Shown here: positions 18,031-25,641 of the stretch, piece by piece
Layout of the letters: the number at the start of each line of letters is the position of its first letter
Position numbering within the stretch: the first letter of the stretch is position 1
Source of the DNA: CAZYVU01 sp964651435
Lineage (GTDB): Bacteria; Desulfobacterota; Syntrophorhabdia; Syntrophorhabdales; CAYQXL01
Direction: 5' to 3'
Length of the DNA: 39,465 bases
NCBI GenBank assembly: GCA_964651435.1
Contig: CAZYVU010000029.1
Coordinates: 1 to 39,465 of the forward strand
Made by a program: the position numbers and the translations under genes
The notes under the pieces: generated by a model
What the model saw: only the letters and a program-made list of their open reading frames with translations
What the model was told of the DNA's origin: nothing
The model's database searches: none

Positions 18031-19061
18031 AAATTCTCATACTCGGGGTGAACGGATTTATCGGCAACAGCCTGGCGGCACGGATTCTTGCCGAAACGGA
18101 CTGGGAGATTTACGGCATGGACATCCGGGACGACAAACTCGAAGGCTGTCTCGGCCACGAGAGGTTCCATTTCGTGGAAGGGGACATCTCCATCAACAAG
18201 GAGTGGATCGAGTACCACGTAAAGAAGTGCAACGTCGTCATTCCGCTCGTGGCTATTGCCACCCCTGCCACGTACGTGAAGGCGCCGCTCAGGGTCTTTG
18301 AGCTCGACTTCGAGGAAAACCTGAAAATAGTCAGGCTCTGCGTCAAGTACGGCAGAAGGCTCGTCTTCCCCTCCACATCGGAGGTCTACGGCATGAGCCC
18401 CGACGGCGAGTTCCGGGAGGACGAGAGCTCTCTCGTTGTGGGCCCCATACGGATGCAGCGATGGATCTACAGCTCGTCGAAGCAGCTCCTGGACCGCGTC
18501 ATTTGGGCCCACGGCTTCGAGAAGGGGCTTAAGTTCACCCTCTTTCGCCCGTTTAACTGGATCGGACCCAAGCTTGACGAGCTGATGCTGGAGCCGGAAA
18601 AGGAAGGCAGCTCGCGGGTGGTAACACAGTTCATCAGCAGTCTCTTCCTTGCCGAGCCTATCCGGCTCGTCGACGGCGGGTCTCAGCGGCGCTGCTTCAC
18701 CTATGTCGATGACGGCATCGACTGCCTCATGCGGATCATACGGAACGAGGGCGGGCGCTGCGACGGCCAGATATTCAACATAGGCAACCCCCGCAACGAG
18801 GCGACGGTGAAAGAGCTGGCCCGGAAGCTGAAGGACCTCTTTGTGGCCCATCCCGCCACGGCCCACTACGGCACCCATTCAGAGATTGTGGAGGTCAATT
18901 CCGTAGACTACTACGGCGAGGGATACCAGGACATACAGGCCCGAAAGCCCTCCATAGAAAAGGCGCGGGCAATCCTCGGCTGGGAGCCCGTGACGGACCT
19001 CGACGGGGCACTGAAAAAGACCCTCGACTATTATCTGGACTCCCTGCCGCAGCCCAGATGA
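18027..19061 (+). CDS. arnA2: UDP-glucuronic acid oxidative decarboxylase (stand-alone ArnA C-domain)
   Basis: This 344-aa short-chain dehydrogenase converts UDP-glucuronate to UDP-4-keto-pentose with NAD+. It begins with the nucleotide-binding ILGVNGFIGNSLAARIL and has VFPSTSEVYGM (catalytic Ser/Glu region), YSSSK (Tyr-x3-Lys) and GSQRRCFTYVDDGIDCL, as in ArnA dehydrogenase. GGAGG lies upstream of the ATG, which overlaps the formyltransferase stop (ATGA). Together the two proteins total 650 aa against 660 for fused E. coli ArnA, so this is a clean split at the domain boundary rather than a frameshift. Confidence 0.92.
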   Translation: MKILILGVNGFIGNSLAARILAETDWEIYGMDIRDDKLEGCLGHERFHFVEGDISINKEWIEYHVKKCNVVIPLVAIATPATYVKAPLRVFELDFEENLKIVRLCVKYGRRLVFPSTSEVYGMSPDGEFREDESSLVVGPIRMQRWIYSSSKQLLDRVIWAHGFEKGLKFTLFRPFNWIGPKLDELMLEPEKEGSSRVVTQFISSLFLAEPIRLVDGGSQRRCFTYVDDGIDCLMRIIRNEGGRCDGQIFNIGNPRNEATVKELARKLKDLFVAHPATAHYGTHSEIVEVNSVDYYGEGYQDIQARKPSIEKARAILGWEPVTDLDGALKKTLDYYLDSLPQPR

Positions 19062-19972
19062 ACCGGAAGACTATCGGCATCAAGGTGGACGTGGACACCT
19101 TCCGGGGCATGAGGGAGGGCGTGCCGGTCCTTCTCGACCTTTTTGCGCGCCACCACATCAGGGCGAGCTTTTTCGTGCCCATGGGCAAGGACCACACGGG
19201 AAGAACGGTGAAACGGGTTTTCCGGAAGGGGTTCCTGCAAAAGGCCGGCCGCGTCGGCGTTCTCGACACCTACGGTTTCAAGACGCTCATGCTGGGCCTG
19301 CTCCTGCCCGGTCCGGAGATCGCCGCGAAAAACAGCGCCCTGCTCATGAGAACGAAGGCTGAAGGGCACGAGGTGGGCATACACGGTCTGGACCACGTTT
19401 ACTGGCACGACCGCATCAAGCACCTGTCCCCCGAAAGGACGGAGCGGGAGCTCAACGATGCCTCGGCCGTCTACCGCCGGATAATGGGCGAAGACCCATT
19501 GTCCTTCGCCGCGCCGGGCTGGATGATCAATGGCCACGCCCTTGCCTTTTTCGAGAGAGAAGGCTTTACCCACACAAGTAACACGCGAGGTCTCTTTCCC
19601 TTTTTTCCACGACTGGGCGGAAGGTCTTACGGTGTCCTCGAGATTCCGTCCACCCTTCCCACCCTTGATGAGGCCGTGGGCCGCGCCGGCATTGACGCGG
19701 AGGCGCTTGCCGCCCACTTTTGCAGCCTCCTGACCGGAGGGCTGAACGTGCTGACCGTTCACACGGAGCTGGAGGGAAGAAAGTGGACGGGCTTTCTGGA
19801 GCGGTTTATCGCCTCGGCGAAAGAGAGCGGTTATTGCTTCGAGCGGCTCGGGGAGGTGGCGGGCCGGCTGCTTGCCGACGGCTCTTCGATCCCTCTCTGC
19901 CCCATCCGTTTCGGCTCCATCGAGGGCCGCGCCGGCGAGGTCTGCCGCCAGGAGGAAGGTGCCGTTCCTTGA
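19058..19972 (+). CDS. arnD: 4-deoxy-4-formamido-L-arabinose-phosphoundecaprenol deformylase (ArnD-like)
   Basis: The 304-aa polysaccharide-deacetylase-fold protein removes the formyl group from the undecaprenyl-linked sugar. It begins IGIKVDVDTFRGMREGVP, containing the catalytic/metal Asp pair of ArnD, and has GHEVGIHGLDHVYWHD with the metal-binding His residues, FAAPGW and a late VLTVHTELEG. It overlaps the decarboxylase gene by 4 bp and closes the operon. Neither arnB (aminotransferase) nor arnEF (flippase) follows. Confidence 0.88.
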   Translation: MNRKTIGIKVDVDTFRGMREGVPVLLDLFARHHIRASFFVPMGKDHTGRTVKRVFRKGFLQKAGRVGVLDTYGFKTLMLGLLLPGPEIAAKNSALLMRTKAEGHEVGIHGLDHVYWHDRIKHLSPERTERELNDASAVYRRIMGEDPLSFAAPGWMINGHALAFFEREGFTHTSNTRGLFPFFPRLGGRSYGVLEIPSTLPTLDEAVGRAGIDAEALAAHFCSLLTGGLNVLTVHTELEGRKWTGFLERFIASAKESGYCFERLGEVAGRLLADGSSIPLCPIRFGSIEGRAGEVCRQEEGAVP

Positions 19973-19996
19973 CAGACCCATCTTCTGTGCTATAAC
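19969..19996 (+). promoter_or_regulatory. Sigma70-type promoter for dodecin
   Basis: TTGACA (19969-19974) overlaps the arnD stop codon. A 16-bp spacer leads to TATAAC (19991-19996). This gives dodecin its own transcript with a leader of about 55 nt. Confidence 0.7.
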
Positions 19997-20059
19997 TGGA
20001 CATATAGACGTTGCGCGACAGGGGTCGCGCCGACAAAAATTTCACGAAGGGAGGGCGCA

Positions 20060-20269
20060 ATGTCGGTCTACAAGATCATCGAACTCGTCGGAACAAGCTC
20101 AAAATCATGGGAGGACGCGGCCAAGACCGCCTGCGAGACGGCGGCCAAGACCCTCGAAGATCTGCGGATCGCCGAGGTGATCAAGCAAGATGTGACACTG
20201 GAGAACGGCAAGGTGACGGCATACCGCATCAGGCTCAACGTCTCCTTTAAGTACCATTCGGCAGGGTAA
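20060..20269 (+). CDS. Dodecin (flavin-storage protein)
   Basis: The 69-aa protein matches the dodecin family throughout: VYKIIELVGTSSKSWEDAA at the N-terminus (with the flavin-stacking Trp), LEDLRIAEVIKQDV in the middle (with the conserved Gln), and a final YRIRLNVSFKY strand. Dodecins form hollow dodecamers that bind riboflavin, FMN or CoA. GAAGGGAGGG lies 5 nt before the ATG. It is transcribed alone from its own promoter and ended by the bidirectional terminator at 20293-20320. Confidence 0.93.
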   Translation: MSVYKIIELVGTSSKSWEDAAKTACETAAKTLEDLRIAEVIKQDVTLENGKVTAYRIRLNVSFKYHSAG

Positions 20270-20292
20270 AGACGAGACGCCATAATGCAAAA

Positions 20293-20320
20293 AAAAGAGG
20301 GGACCTGCGTCCCCTCTTTT
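20293..20320. terminator. Bidirectional rho-independent terminator between dodecin and groEL
   Basis: AAAAGAGGGGAC (20293-20304) and GTCCCCTCTTTT (20309-20320) form a perfect 12-bp stem with loop CTGC. There are A-runs on the left and T-runs on the right, so it works for both convergent transcripts. Confidence 0.9.
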
Positions 20321-20342
20321 CGTTTTCCCTGTAAACCTTCTC

Positions 20343-21980
20343 TTAGTACATGTCGCCCATTCCGCCCATTCCGCCGCCGGGCATGGGGGGCATCTGAGCT
20401 TTGTCTTTGGGCTTCTCTGCAACCATGGCATCGGTCGTGAGCAGAAGCGAGGCAACGGATGCCGCATTCTGCAGTGCCGTTCTTGCCACCTTCGTGGGAT
20501 CGATGATACCTTCGTCCATCATGTCGTCGACATAGCGCTCCCGCGCTGCATCAAAACCGAAGGGGCCGGAGCCGTTCTTGACCTTCTCAATGACGATGGA
20601 TCCGTCGTAGCCGGCATTGTTGGCGATCCAGCGGAGAGGCTCCTCCAGTGCTTTCTTGATGATCTTGACGCCGGACTGACGCTCGCCTTCCAAGGTCAGT
20701 GCGTCGAGCTGGGGGACGCACCTGATAAAGGCCACGCCGCCGCCGGGGATGATGCCCTCTTCTACGGCAGCCTTCGTCGCATTCAGAGCATCCTCGACGC
20801 GGGCTTTTCTTTCCTTCATCTCCGTTTCCGTAGCCGCACCGACGTTGATGACTGCCACGCCGCCGACGAGCTTCGCCAGCCGCTCCTGAAGCTTCTCGCG
20901 GTCGTAGTCGGAGGTGGTCTCCTCAATCTGGGTCCTGATCTGTTTTACGCGCCCTTCTATATCCTTCTTGTCGCCGGAGCCGTCGACTATGGTCGTATTG
21001 TCTTTGTCGATGACAACGCGCTTGGCCTGGCCGAGATCCTTGAAGTTCATGTTTTCGAGCTTGATGCCCAGCTCTTCCGATATCATCTGTCCGCCCGTCA
21101 GGATGGCGATATCTTCGAGCATTGCCTTTCTGCGGTCGCCGAAACCGGGTGCCTTTACAGCGGCGACCTTCAGGGTGCCTCTCAGCTTGTTTACAACGAG
21201 GGTTGCCAGGGCTTCGCCTTCAACATCCTCGGAGACGATAAGCAGGGAACGGCCCATCTTGGCGACCTGTTCCAGGACGGGGAGGAGGTCCTTCATATTG
21301 CTGATCTTCTTCTCGTTGATAAGGATAAGGGGCTCATCAAGGACACATTCCATCTTTTCGGGGTTTGTGACAAAGTAGGGGGAGATGTAACCCTTGTCAA
21401 ACTGCATACCTTCAACGATGTCGAGGGTTGTCTCCATGCCTTTGGCCTCTTCAACGGTAATGACGCCCTCTTTGCCTACCTTGGCCATGGCTTCCGCGAT
21501 GATGTTGCCGATCGTTTCATCGTTGTTTGCCGAAATGGTGCCGACCTGGGCAATCTCTTTCTGATCCTTCGTAGGTTTTGACTGCTTCTTCAGCTCGGAA
21601 ATGACGGTTTCAACGGCCTTGTCGATGCCCCTTTTGAGCTCCATCGGACTGTGGCCTGCTGCCACCAGCTTTGCGCCTTCCCTGAAGATAGCCTGGGCAA
21701 GCACTGTGGCCGTCGTTGTGCCGTCGCCCGCCACATCGCTCGTCTTGCTGGCCACTTCTTTCACCATCTGGGCGCCCATGTTCTCAAACTTGTCCTCGAG
21801 CTCGATCTCTTTCGCCACGGTAACGCCGTCTTTGGTGACCGTCGGCGAGCCGAATGATTTTTCCAGAATCACGTTTCTGCCTTTGGGGCCCAGTGTGACC
21901 CGTACAGCATCGGCCAGGGTGTTGATGCCTTTCAGCATCGCCTCCCGGGCAGCCTGATCATACTTTATCTCCTTAGCCAT
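20343..21980 (-). CDS. groEL: Chaperonin GroEL (Hsp60)
   Basis: The 545-aa subunit has all GroEL hallmarks: VTLGPKGRNVILEKSFG, the ATP-site GDGTTTATVLAQ (catalytic Asp), the apical segment VEGMQFDKGYISPYFVTN, AAVEEGIIPGGG and a C-terminal Gly-Met tail (GGGMGGMGDMY). It lies 20 bp downstream of groES, with AAGGAGG before the ATG. The unit is controlled by the CIRCE operator at 22332-22358. Confidence 0.98.
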   Translation of the reverse strand: MAKEIKYDQAAREAMLKGINTLADAVRVTLGPKGRNVILEKSFGSPTVTKDGVTVAKEIELEDKFENMGAQMVKEVASKTSDVAGDGTTTATVLAQAIFREGAKLVAAGHSPMELKRGIDKAVETVISELKKQSKPTKDQKEIAQVGTISANNDETIGNIIAEAMAKVGKEGVITVEEAKGMETTLDIVEGMQFDKGYISPYFVTNPEKMECVLDEPLILINEKKISNMKDLLPVLEQVAKMGRSLLIVSEDVEGEALATLVVNKLRGTLKVAAVKAPGFGDRRKAMLEDIAILTGGQMISEELGIKLENMNFKDLGQAKRVVIDKDNTTIVDGSGDKKDIEGRVKQIRTQIEETTSDYDREKLQERLAKLVGGVAVINVGAATETEMKERKARVEDALNATKAAVEEGIIPGGGVAFIRCVPQLDALTLEGERQSGVKIIKKALEEPLRWIANNAGYDGSIVIEKVKNGSGPFGFDAARERYVDDMMDEGIIDPTKVARTALQNAASVASLLLTTDAMVAEKPKDKAQMPPMPGGGMGGMGDMY

Positions 21981-22000
21981 GCTTGTATTCCTCCTTAGAA

Positions 22001-22291
22001 TTAATCTTCAACGATAGCCAGAACGTCATCCTCTCTCAGGATCAGGTGTTCTTCGCCTTCGATTTTAATCTCTGTGCCCGAGTACTTACCGAAAAGGATC
22101 TTGTCCCCCGCTTTTACGGAGGGAGCAACCCTGGTGCCGCTGTCCAGCATTTTGCCTTCGCCGACTGCCACAACCCGGCCTTCCTGCGGCTTCTCCTTTG
22201 CTGCGTCCGGAATGATGATACCACCCTTCGTCTTCTCTTCTTCCTCGATCCTCTTGACCAAAATCCTGTCCTGCAACGGTTTGATCTTCAT
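22001..22291 (-). CDS. groES: Co-chaperonin GroES (Hsp10)
   Basis: The 96-aa lid subunit begins MKIKPLQDRILVKRIEEEE, followed by the mobile loop KTKGGIIIPDAAKEKPQEG and the roof loop, and ends REDDVLAIVED. The ATG at 22291 is chosen because AAGGAG precedes it by 9 nt; a longer frame from a TTG at 22312 would begin at that ribosome binding site. Confidence 0.97.
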   Translation of the reverse strand: MKIKPLQDRILVKRIEEEEKTKGGIIIPDAAKEKPQEGRVVAVGEGKMLDSGTRVAPSVKAGDKILFGKYSGTEIKIEGEEHLILREDDVLAIVED

Positions 22292-22331
22292 CCTATCACG
22301 CTCCTTCCTCAAAAATTAAACTTGTGTTTTG

Positions 22332-22358
22332 TTAGCAATCAGCATTTGTGATTGCTAA
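22332..22358. promoter_or_regulatory. CIRCE operator (HrcA binding site), variant
   Basis: TTAGCAATC (22332-22340), a spacer of exactly 9 bp and GATTGCTAA (22350-22358) form a perfect inverted repeat. The usual CIRCE half-sites are TTAGCACTC and GAGTGCTAA, so one symmetric base pair differs. It covers the predicted transcription start of groESL. HrcA, the expected repressor, is not in the window. Confidence 0.9.
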
Positions 22359-22362
22359 GCGC

Positions 22363-22391
22363 AATATAAGTAACAGACGCTTTTTTGTCAA
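22363..22391 (-). promoter_or_regulatory. Sigma70-type promoter of groESL
   Basis: On the minus strand TTGACA (22386-22391), a 17-bp spacer and TATATT (22363-22368) lie directly upstream of the CIRCE element. This is the classic arrangement of a housekeeping promoter held down by HrcA. Confidence 0.85.
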
Positions 22392-22400
22392 GGGGGTATG

Positions 22401-23180
22401 TTAAATTTTTAGCAAGTAGCCGACGCCTTCCTTGTACCACCGGGAGAAAAGTTCGTTTTCAGCCTTGTTCTCTTCTCTTCCGTTGCGGATCTGAGAAAAG
22501 ACCTTTTCCCGGTTGACCTCTATCTCCAGGTCCCGGGCGGCCTGCTGGGCGAGGCGCTCCACCACCCTTTCCAGAAAGAGGTCCCTGTCCCCGTTGACGT
22601 CCCAAAGGTTCCACCACTTGTCGAAGATGTCGGTGATCGACTTGCCTTTGCGGTCATAGTAGTTTGCCAGGGATGGAAGCCAATCCTTGAGACGCTTCCG
22701 TGTCTCCACGAATATCTCTTCCACAAAGGGGTACCGGTCCACGATGTCCATCTCGACCCGTATCTTTCTGATGAAACCGGCGACGATGTCGGCGGCCCCG
22801 TGCTTCTTCTGATAGACCTTTTCCTTCAGGTCGTTCCAGACCTCCACGACGGGATAGATCTCGATGTTTTTCTCCGAGTAGTTGATCGTCTCGATATTTT
22901 CCAGCACGTTCTTGCTCTTTTTCGGCACACCGTAGAGGAGCAGGCCGAGGAGGTCCGAGACGACGTGAAAGAGCAGGGACCTGTTCTTGGGCCGCATGGC
23001 CGGATACATGTAACAGATGAACTCGTTGAGCTCCAGCGCCTGAACGAGGTGATCCTTCTTCGCCTTTGGGTCGACGTGCTTGATGGCGTCGATGGCAACA
23101 CTGAGCGTGGCCATGGGCACAGCGACCTTCTCATCTTTGATGAATTCCCAGACGTCGAGTATGTGCCTCCGCGGAAGCAT
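22401..23180 (-). CDS. Uncharacterised protein coupled to a CbpA-type J-protein
   Basis: I do not recognise this 259-aa protein. It has no signal peptide or clear membrane segment. It looks mostly helical and charged, with several Trp-rich stretches (DIFDKWWNLWDVNGDRD), and no nucleotide-binding or metal motif stands out. Its ATG overlaps the stop of the J-protein gene (ATGA), so the two are made together, and groESL follows. The context suggests a partner or substrate adaptor of the DnaJ-like protein; it is longer than, and does not resemble, the small CbpM modulator. That link is inference only. Confidence 0.7.
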   Translation of the reverse strand: MLPRRHILDVWEFIKDEKVAVPMATLSVAIDAIKHVDPKAKKDHLVQALELNEFICYMYPAMRPKNRSLLFHVVSDLLGLLLYGVPKKSKNVLENIETINYSEKNIEIYPVVEVWNDLKEKVYQKKHGAADIVAGFIRKIRVEMDIVDRYPFVEEIFVETRKRLKDWLPSLANYYDRKGKSITDIFDKWWNLWDVNGDRDLFLERVVERLAQQAARDLEIEVNREKVFSQIRNGREENKAENELFSRWYKEGVGYLLKI

Positions 23181-24106
23181 CAGAGCCCCTCTCTCTTCAG
23201 TTCGTCGATGATGGCCCTCTGCCTGTCGGAGAGCTTCTTCGGGAGGTTGACGTCCACCTCCACGTAGAGGTCGCCGACCGTCCCCTTCTCCAGCGATGGG
23301 ACCCCGAGCCCGCGGAGCCGCAGCTTCTTGACGCCCGCCGGTATCTTGATACGCTTCGGGCCCTCGGGCGTCGGCACCTCCGTTGTCGCGCCCAGGAGCG
23401 CGTCCGATAGCCCCACCTCCGTCTTCACGTGGAGGTCGTTGCCTTCCCTGCGGAAGACGGGGTGGTCTCCCACCTTTACGGTGATGTACAAATCGCCGGC
23501 CCCGCCGGTGTACGGATTCCTGTTTCCCTTTCCCTGGAGGCGCAGCTTCTTTCCGGAGCTTATGCCCTTGGGAATCTTGACGCTTACCTCTTCGACACCC
23601 TGGTGCGTGGAAAAGGTTATCTTCTTTTCTCCGCCCTTGATGGCGTCCATAAAGGGGATCTCAAGCTCGTAATGAAGATCCAGGTTGCCCTCGGCGCGCT
23701 GCCTCTGCTCCCGCGTAATGTAGTCGCCGAAATCGGGAGGCTGGGTGCGCTGCCTCCCTTTTCGGCCCACGTCCTGGCCGAAGAACATGCCGAAAATATC
23801 GCGGCCGCCGAAGCCGAGGTCTTTAAAAAGGTCTCCAACGTTAAACCCTCTGAAGATATCCTCCTGCGAGTACCTCTGCTGGAACCCGCCCATGCCGTAG
23901 GTATCATACTCCTTCCGCTTGGCCTGATCGGAAAGAACGGCATAGGCCTCGTTGATGAGCTTGAATTTCTCCTCCGCCTCCTTGTTGCCCGGATTCCTGT
24001 CCGGATGATGCTTCAAGGCAAGCTTCCGGTAGGACTTCTTTATCTCATCCTCCGATGCCGTCTTGGAAACACCGAGAATCTCATAGTAATCCTTTTTTTG
24101 CGCCAT
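23180..24106 (-). CDS. cbpA: DnaJ-like co-chaperone, CbpA type
   Basis: The 308-aa protein has an N-terminal J-domain (DYYEILGVSKTASEDEIKKS, HPD in LALKHHPDRNPGN), a Gly/Phe-rich region (about residues 75-115, FGGRDIFGMFFG) and two C-terminal beta substrate-binding domains (KKITFSTHQGVEEVSVKIP, GDLYITVKV, then GDLYVEVDV). The zinc-finger repeats of true DnaJ are absent, so it is class B/CbpA-like. The ATG at 24106 gives the natural MAQKKDYY start; the frame extends further up without homology. It would stimulate DnaK, which is not in the window. Confidence 0.9.
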   Translation of the reverse strand: MAQKKDYYEILGVSKTASEDEIKKSYRKLALKHHPDRNPGNKEAEEKFKLINEAYAVLSDQAKRKEYDTYGMGGFQQRYSQEDIFRGFNVGDLFKDLGFGGRDIFGMFFGQDVGRKGRQRTQPPDFGDYITREQRQRAEGNLDLHYELEIPFMDAIKGGEKKITFSTHQGVEEVSVKIPKGISSGKKLRLQGKGNRNPYTGGAGDLYITVKVGDHPVFRREGNDLHVKTEVGLSDALLGATTEVPTPEGPKRIKIPAGVKKLRLRGLGVPSLEKGTVGDLYVEVDVNLPKKLSDRQRAIIDELKREGL

Positions 24107-24201
24107 CCTGTTCACCACCCCTTCGTGCTTCAAGAAAACCGGCCGCGGCCTATCCCACCGGCCACCGCCCAACGTAGAGTCTCCCTTTTTTACTCTTTAG
24201 T

Positions 24202-24230
24202 ATTATAAATCTCCTTCCAAATTTTATCCA
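24202..24230 (-). promoter_or_regulatory. Possible promoter for the cbpA operon
   Basis: On the minus strand TGGATA (24225-24230), a 17-bp spacer and TATAAT (24202-24207) make a plausible promoter with a consensus -10. The leader is about 90 nt, and no CIRCE-like repeat is seen in it. Confidence 0.5.
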
Positions 24231-24340
24231 CCCCGGCCGCCGGCCTCATCCCTGCGGCCTGCGGCCCCACGTGGTATGCCCTGTCCGCATGGGGCGCGGG
24301 GCGTCGTACGCCCTTCCCCCTCCACGGCGGGACGGCGAGG

Positions 24341-24368
24341 TAGACAACGGGTGCCGTTCTGCTATAAT
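24341..24368 (+). promoter_or_regulatory. Promoter for the orphan gene at 24438
   Basis: TAGACA (24341-24346), a 16-bp spacer and TATAAT (24363-24368). The predicted transcription start near 24375 makes a start codon at 24381 unlikely and supports one further in. Confidence 0.55.
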
Positions 24369-24437
24369 GTTCCTATATGATTGCAGCGGGTTACGACAGA
24401 GGGGGCGCCGCCGGAGGGGCGGCTCCGGCAGGTCGGC

Positions 24438-25367
24438 GTGCAAAGCCGTAGAGGGCTCCACCCCCAGGCATACCTGGCCTTCGACGCCCTCCTCGCGCTG
24501 GTGGGACAGGGGCCGGCGGGGCCCGGGGAGGCAGGGGAGCATTGCTCTCTCGAGCGCCTCTGGAGCGCCTATCAGGAGGGCCGCCTAAGCCTCGTCGCCG
24601 AGGGCGGTGAAACGGAGATCGATATTATCCTGTGGCTGAATCGCCGGGGGTGCTGCGTCTTCGACACCCTCATGGTCATGGAGGCCCTCGAGGAATTCGA
24701 ACGATGGGGCAGGGCGGACCCCGGCGAGACGGACCGATTCAAGCGCCTCTATGACGTTTATGAGCAGCTCGAGCTCTTCTTTTCCCGGAAGCCGGCCGCC
24801 GGACGGGCCGGAGGCCTCCGGGCGGCGGAGATGGTCCGATCGGGGCTCTTCGACGGGCCTGACGGCGTGCCGGCTGTAGACGGCCAAGGGAGCTGGGCCG
24901 GCCTCCTTCGCCGCTGCCTCATGACCCTTCATGAGCGTTACTCTGCCGAGCAATGGAGCGATCTGCGCTCCGTCGACTATGCCCTCAACTGGGAAATTAT
25001 TGGGCCCCATCTGGCCGGGGAGGGCCTGATGCCCGCCCTTGGAGGGGCAACGCACCGGGAGGTCAGGGAGGTCTTCGGGCTTTTCTGCCGGGCCGTGGCA
25101 TTAAGCAAGAAGAGCTGCCCGACGCCGCGCATGACCGAGAGCCACGTGGACTTCGTCATCGCTACGGTGCTGAAAAAGTACCGTTACAATAAAGGAGAGA
25201 GGTACGCCCTTCACTTGCTCCTGTGCGCAGAGCAGGGCATCCCCTACTTCGTTACCGTTGACGCGGACCTCCTGGCGGCGGCAGCGGCAAACCCCCACGT
25301 CCCGGCAAAGCAGGACGGCCCGATGCCCCATATCATCCGGCCCTCAGCCTTCGAATCCCTCCTCTAA
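24438..25367 (+). CDS. Uncharacterised protein, possibly PIN-like
   Basis: No family is recognised with confidence. The frame is open from TTG 24381, but the promoter position favours GTG 24438 (309 aa; AGGT 4 nt upstream). The C-terminal part, HLLLCAEQGIPYFVTVDADL, resembles the end of PIN-domain nucleases, where a Thr/Val-x-Asp follows a short strand, and the N-terminal AYLAFDALLALV could be the first Asp strand. The middle (residues 35-200) is Trp/Glu-rich and helical. There is no signal peptide or membrane helix. It is transcribed alone and followed by a dispersed repeat (25368-25395). The PIN idea is a weak inference. Confidence 0.6.
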   Translation: MQSRRGLHPQAYLAFDALLALVGQGPAGPGEAGEHCSLERLWSAYQEGRLSLVAEGGETEIDIILWLNRRGCCVFDTLMVMEALEEFERWGRADPGETDRFKRLYDVYEQLELFFSRKPAAGRAGGLRAAEMVRSGLFDGPDGVPAVDGQGSWAGLLRRCLMTLHERYSAEQWSDLRSVDYALNWEIIGPHLAGEGLMPALGGATHREVREVFGLFCRAVALSKKSCPTPRMTESHVDFVIATVLKKYRYNKGERYALHLLLCAEQGIPYFVTVDADLLAAAAANPHVPAKQDGPMPHIIRPSAFESLL

Positions 25368-25395
25368 CCGGGGTCACATCTTCAATTGTCAATTT
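25368..25395 (+). repeat. Dispersed intergenic repeat, copy 1
   Basis: A 28-bp sequence starting CCGGGGTCACATC and ending CAATTGTCAATTT directly follows the stop codon of the orphan gene. An identical 28-bp copy lies at 34860-34887, also just after a stop codon. The rest of the interval to the gap (25396-25518) is T/C-rich and holds nothing recognisable. Confidence 0.85.
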
Positions 25396-25518
25396 ACTTA
25401 CCCTGCCGTGCCCGGTAAGCGGCTCCGCCGGCCCCTTCCGACTATTCCTCTTCCCCCGTTCCCCTTCTGTCCTCGGGGATCAAGTATCCAGTATCTTTCA
25501 CATTTACTCAATTCCTCA

Positions 25519-25618
25519 NNNNNNNNNNNNNNNNNNNNNNNNNNNNNNNNNNNNNNNNNNNNNNNNNNNNNNNNNNNNNNNNNNNNNNNNNNNNNNNNNN
25601 NNNNNNNNNNNNNNNNNN
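25519..25618. other. Assembly gap of 100 Ns
   Basis: Exactly 100 Ns, the usual placeholder for a scaffold gap of unknown size. The 10-mer CTCAATTCCT occurs on both sides (25507-25516 and 25622-25631), suggesting that a repeat stopped the assembly. Confidence 0.98.
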
Positions 25619-25641
25619 TTCCTCAATTCCTTCTCAGTTAC

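Noticed and set aside
17110..19061. Split arnA as a sequencing frameshift of a fused gene
   Set aside because: The first half ends with a proper stop within the linker, the second starts with ATG after GGAGG, and the overlap is a typical ATGA junction.
24381..24437. TTG start at 24381 for the orphan gene
   Set aside because: The predicted transcription start is only about 6 nt upstream and there is no ribosome binding site. The encoded residues are low-complexity Gly/Arg/Pro.
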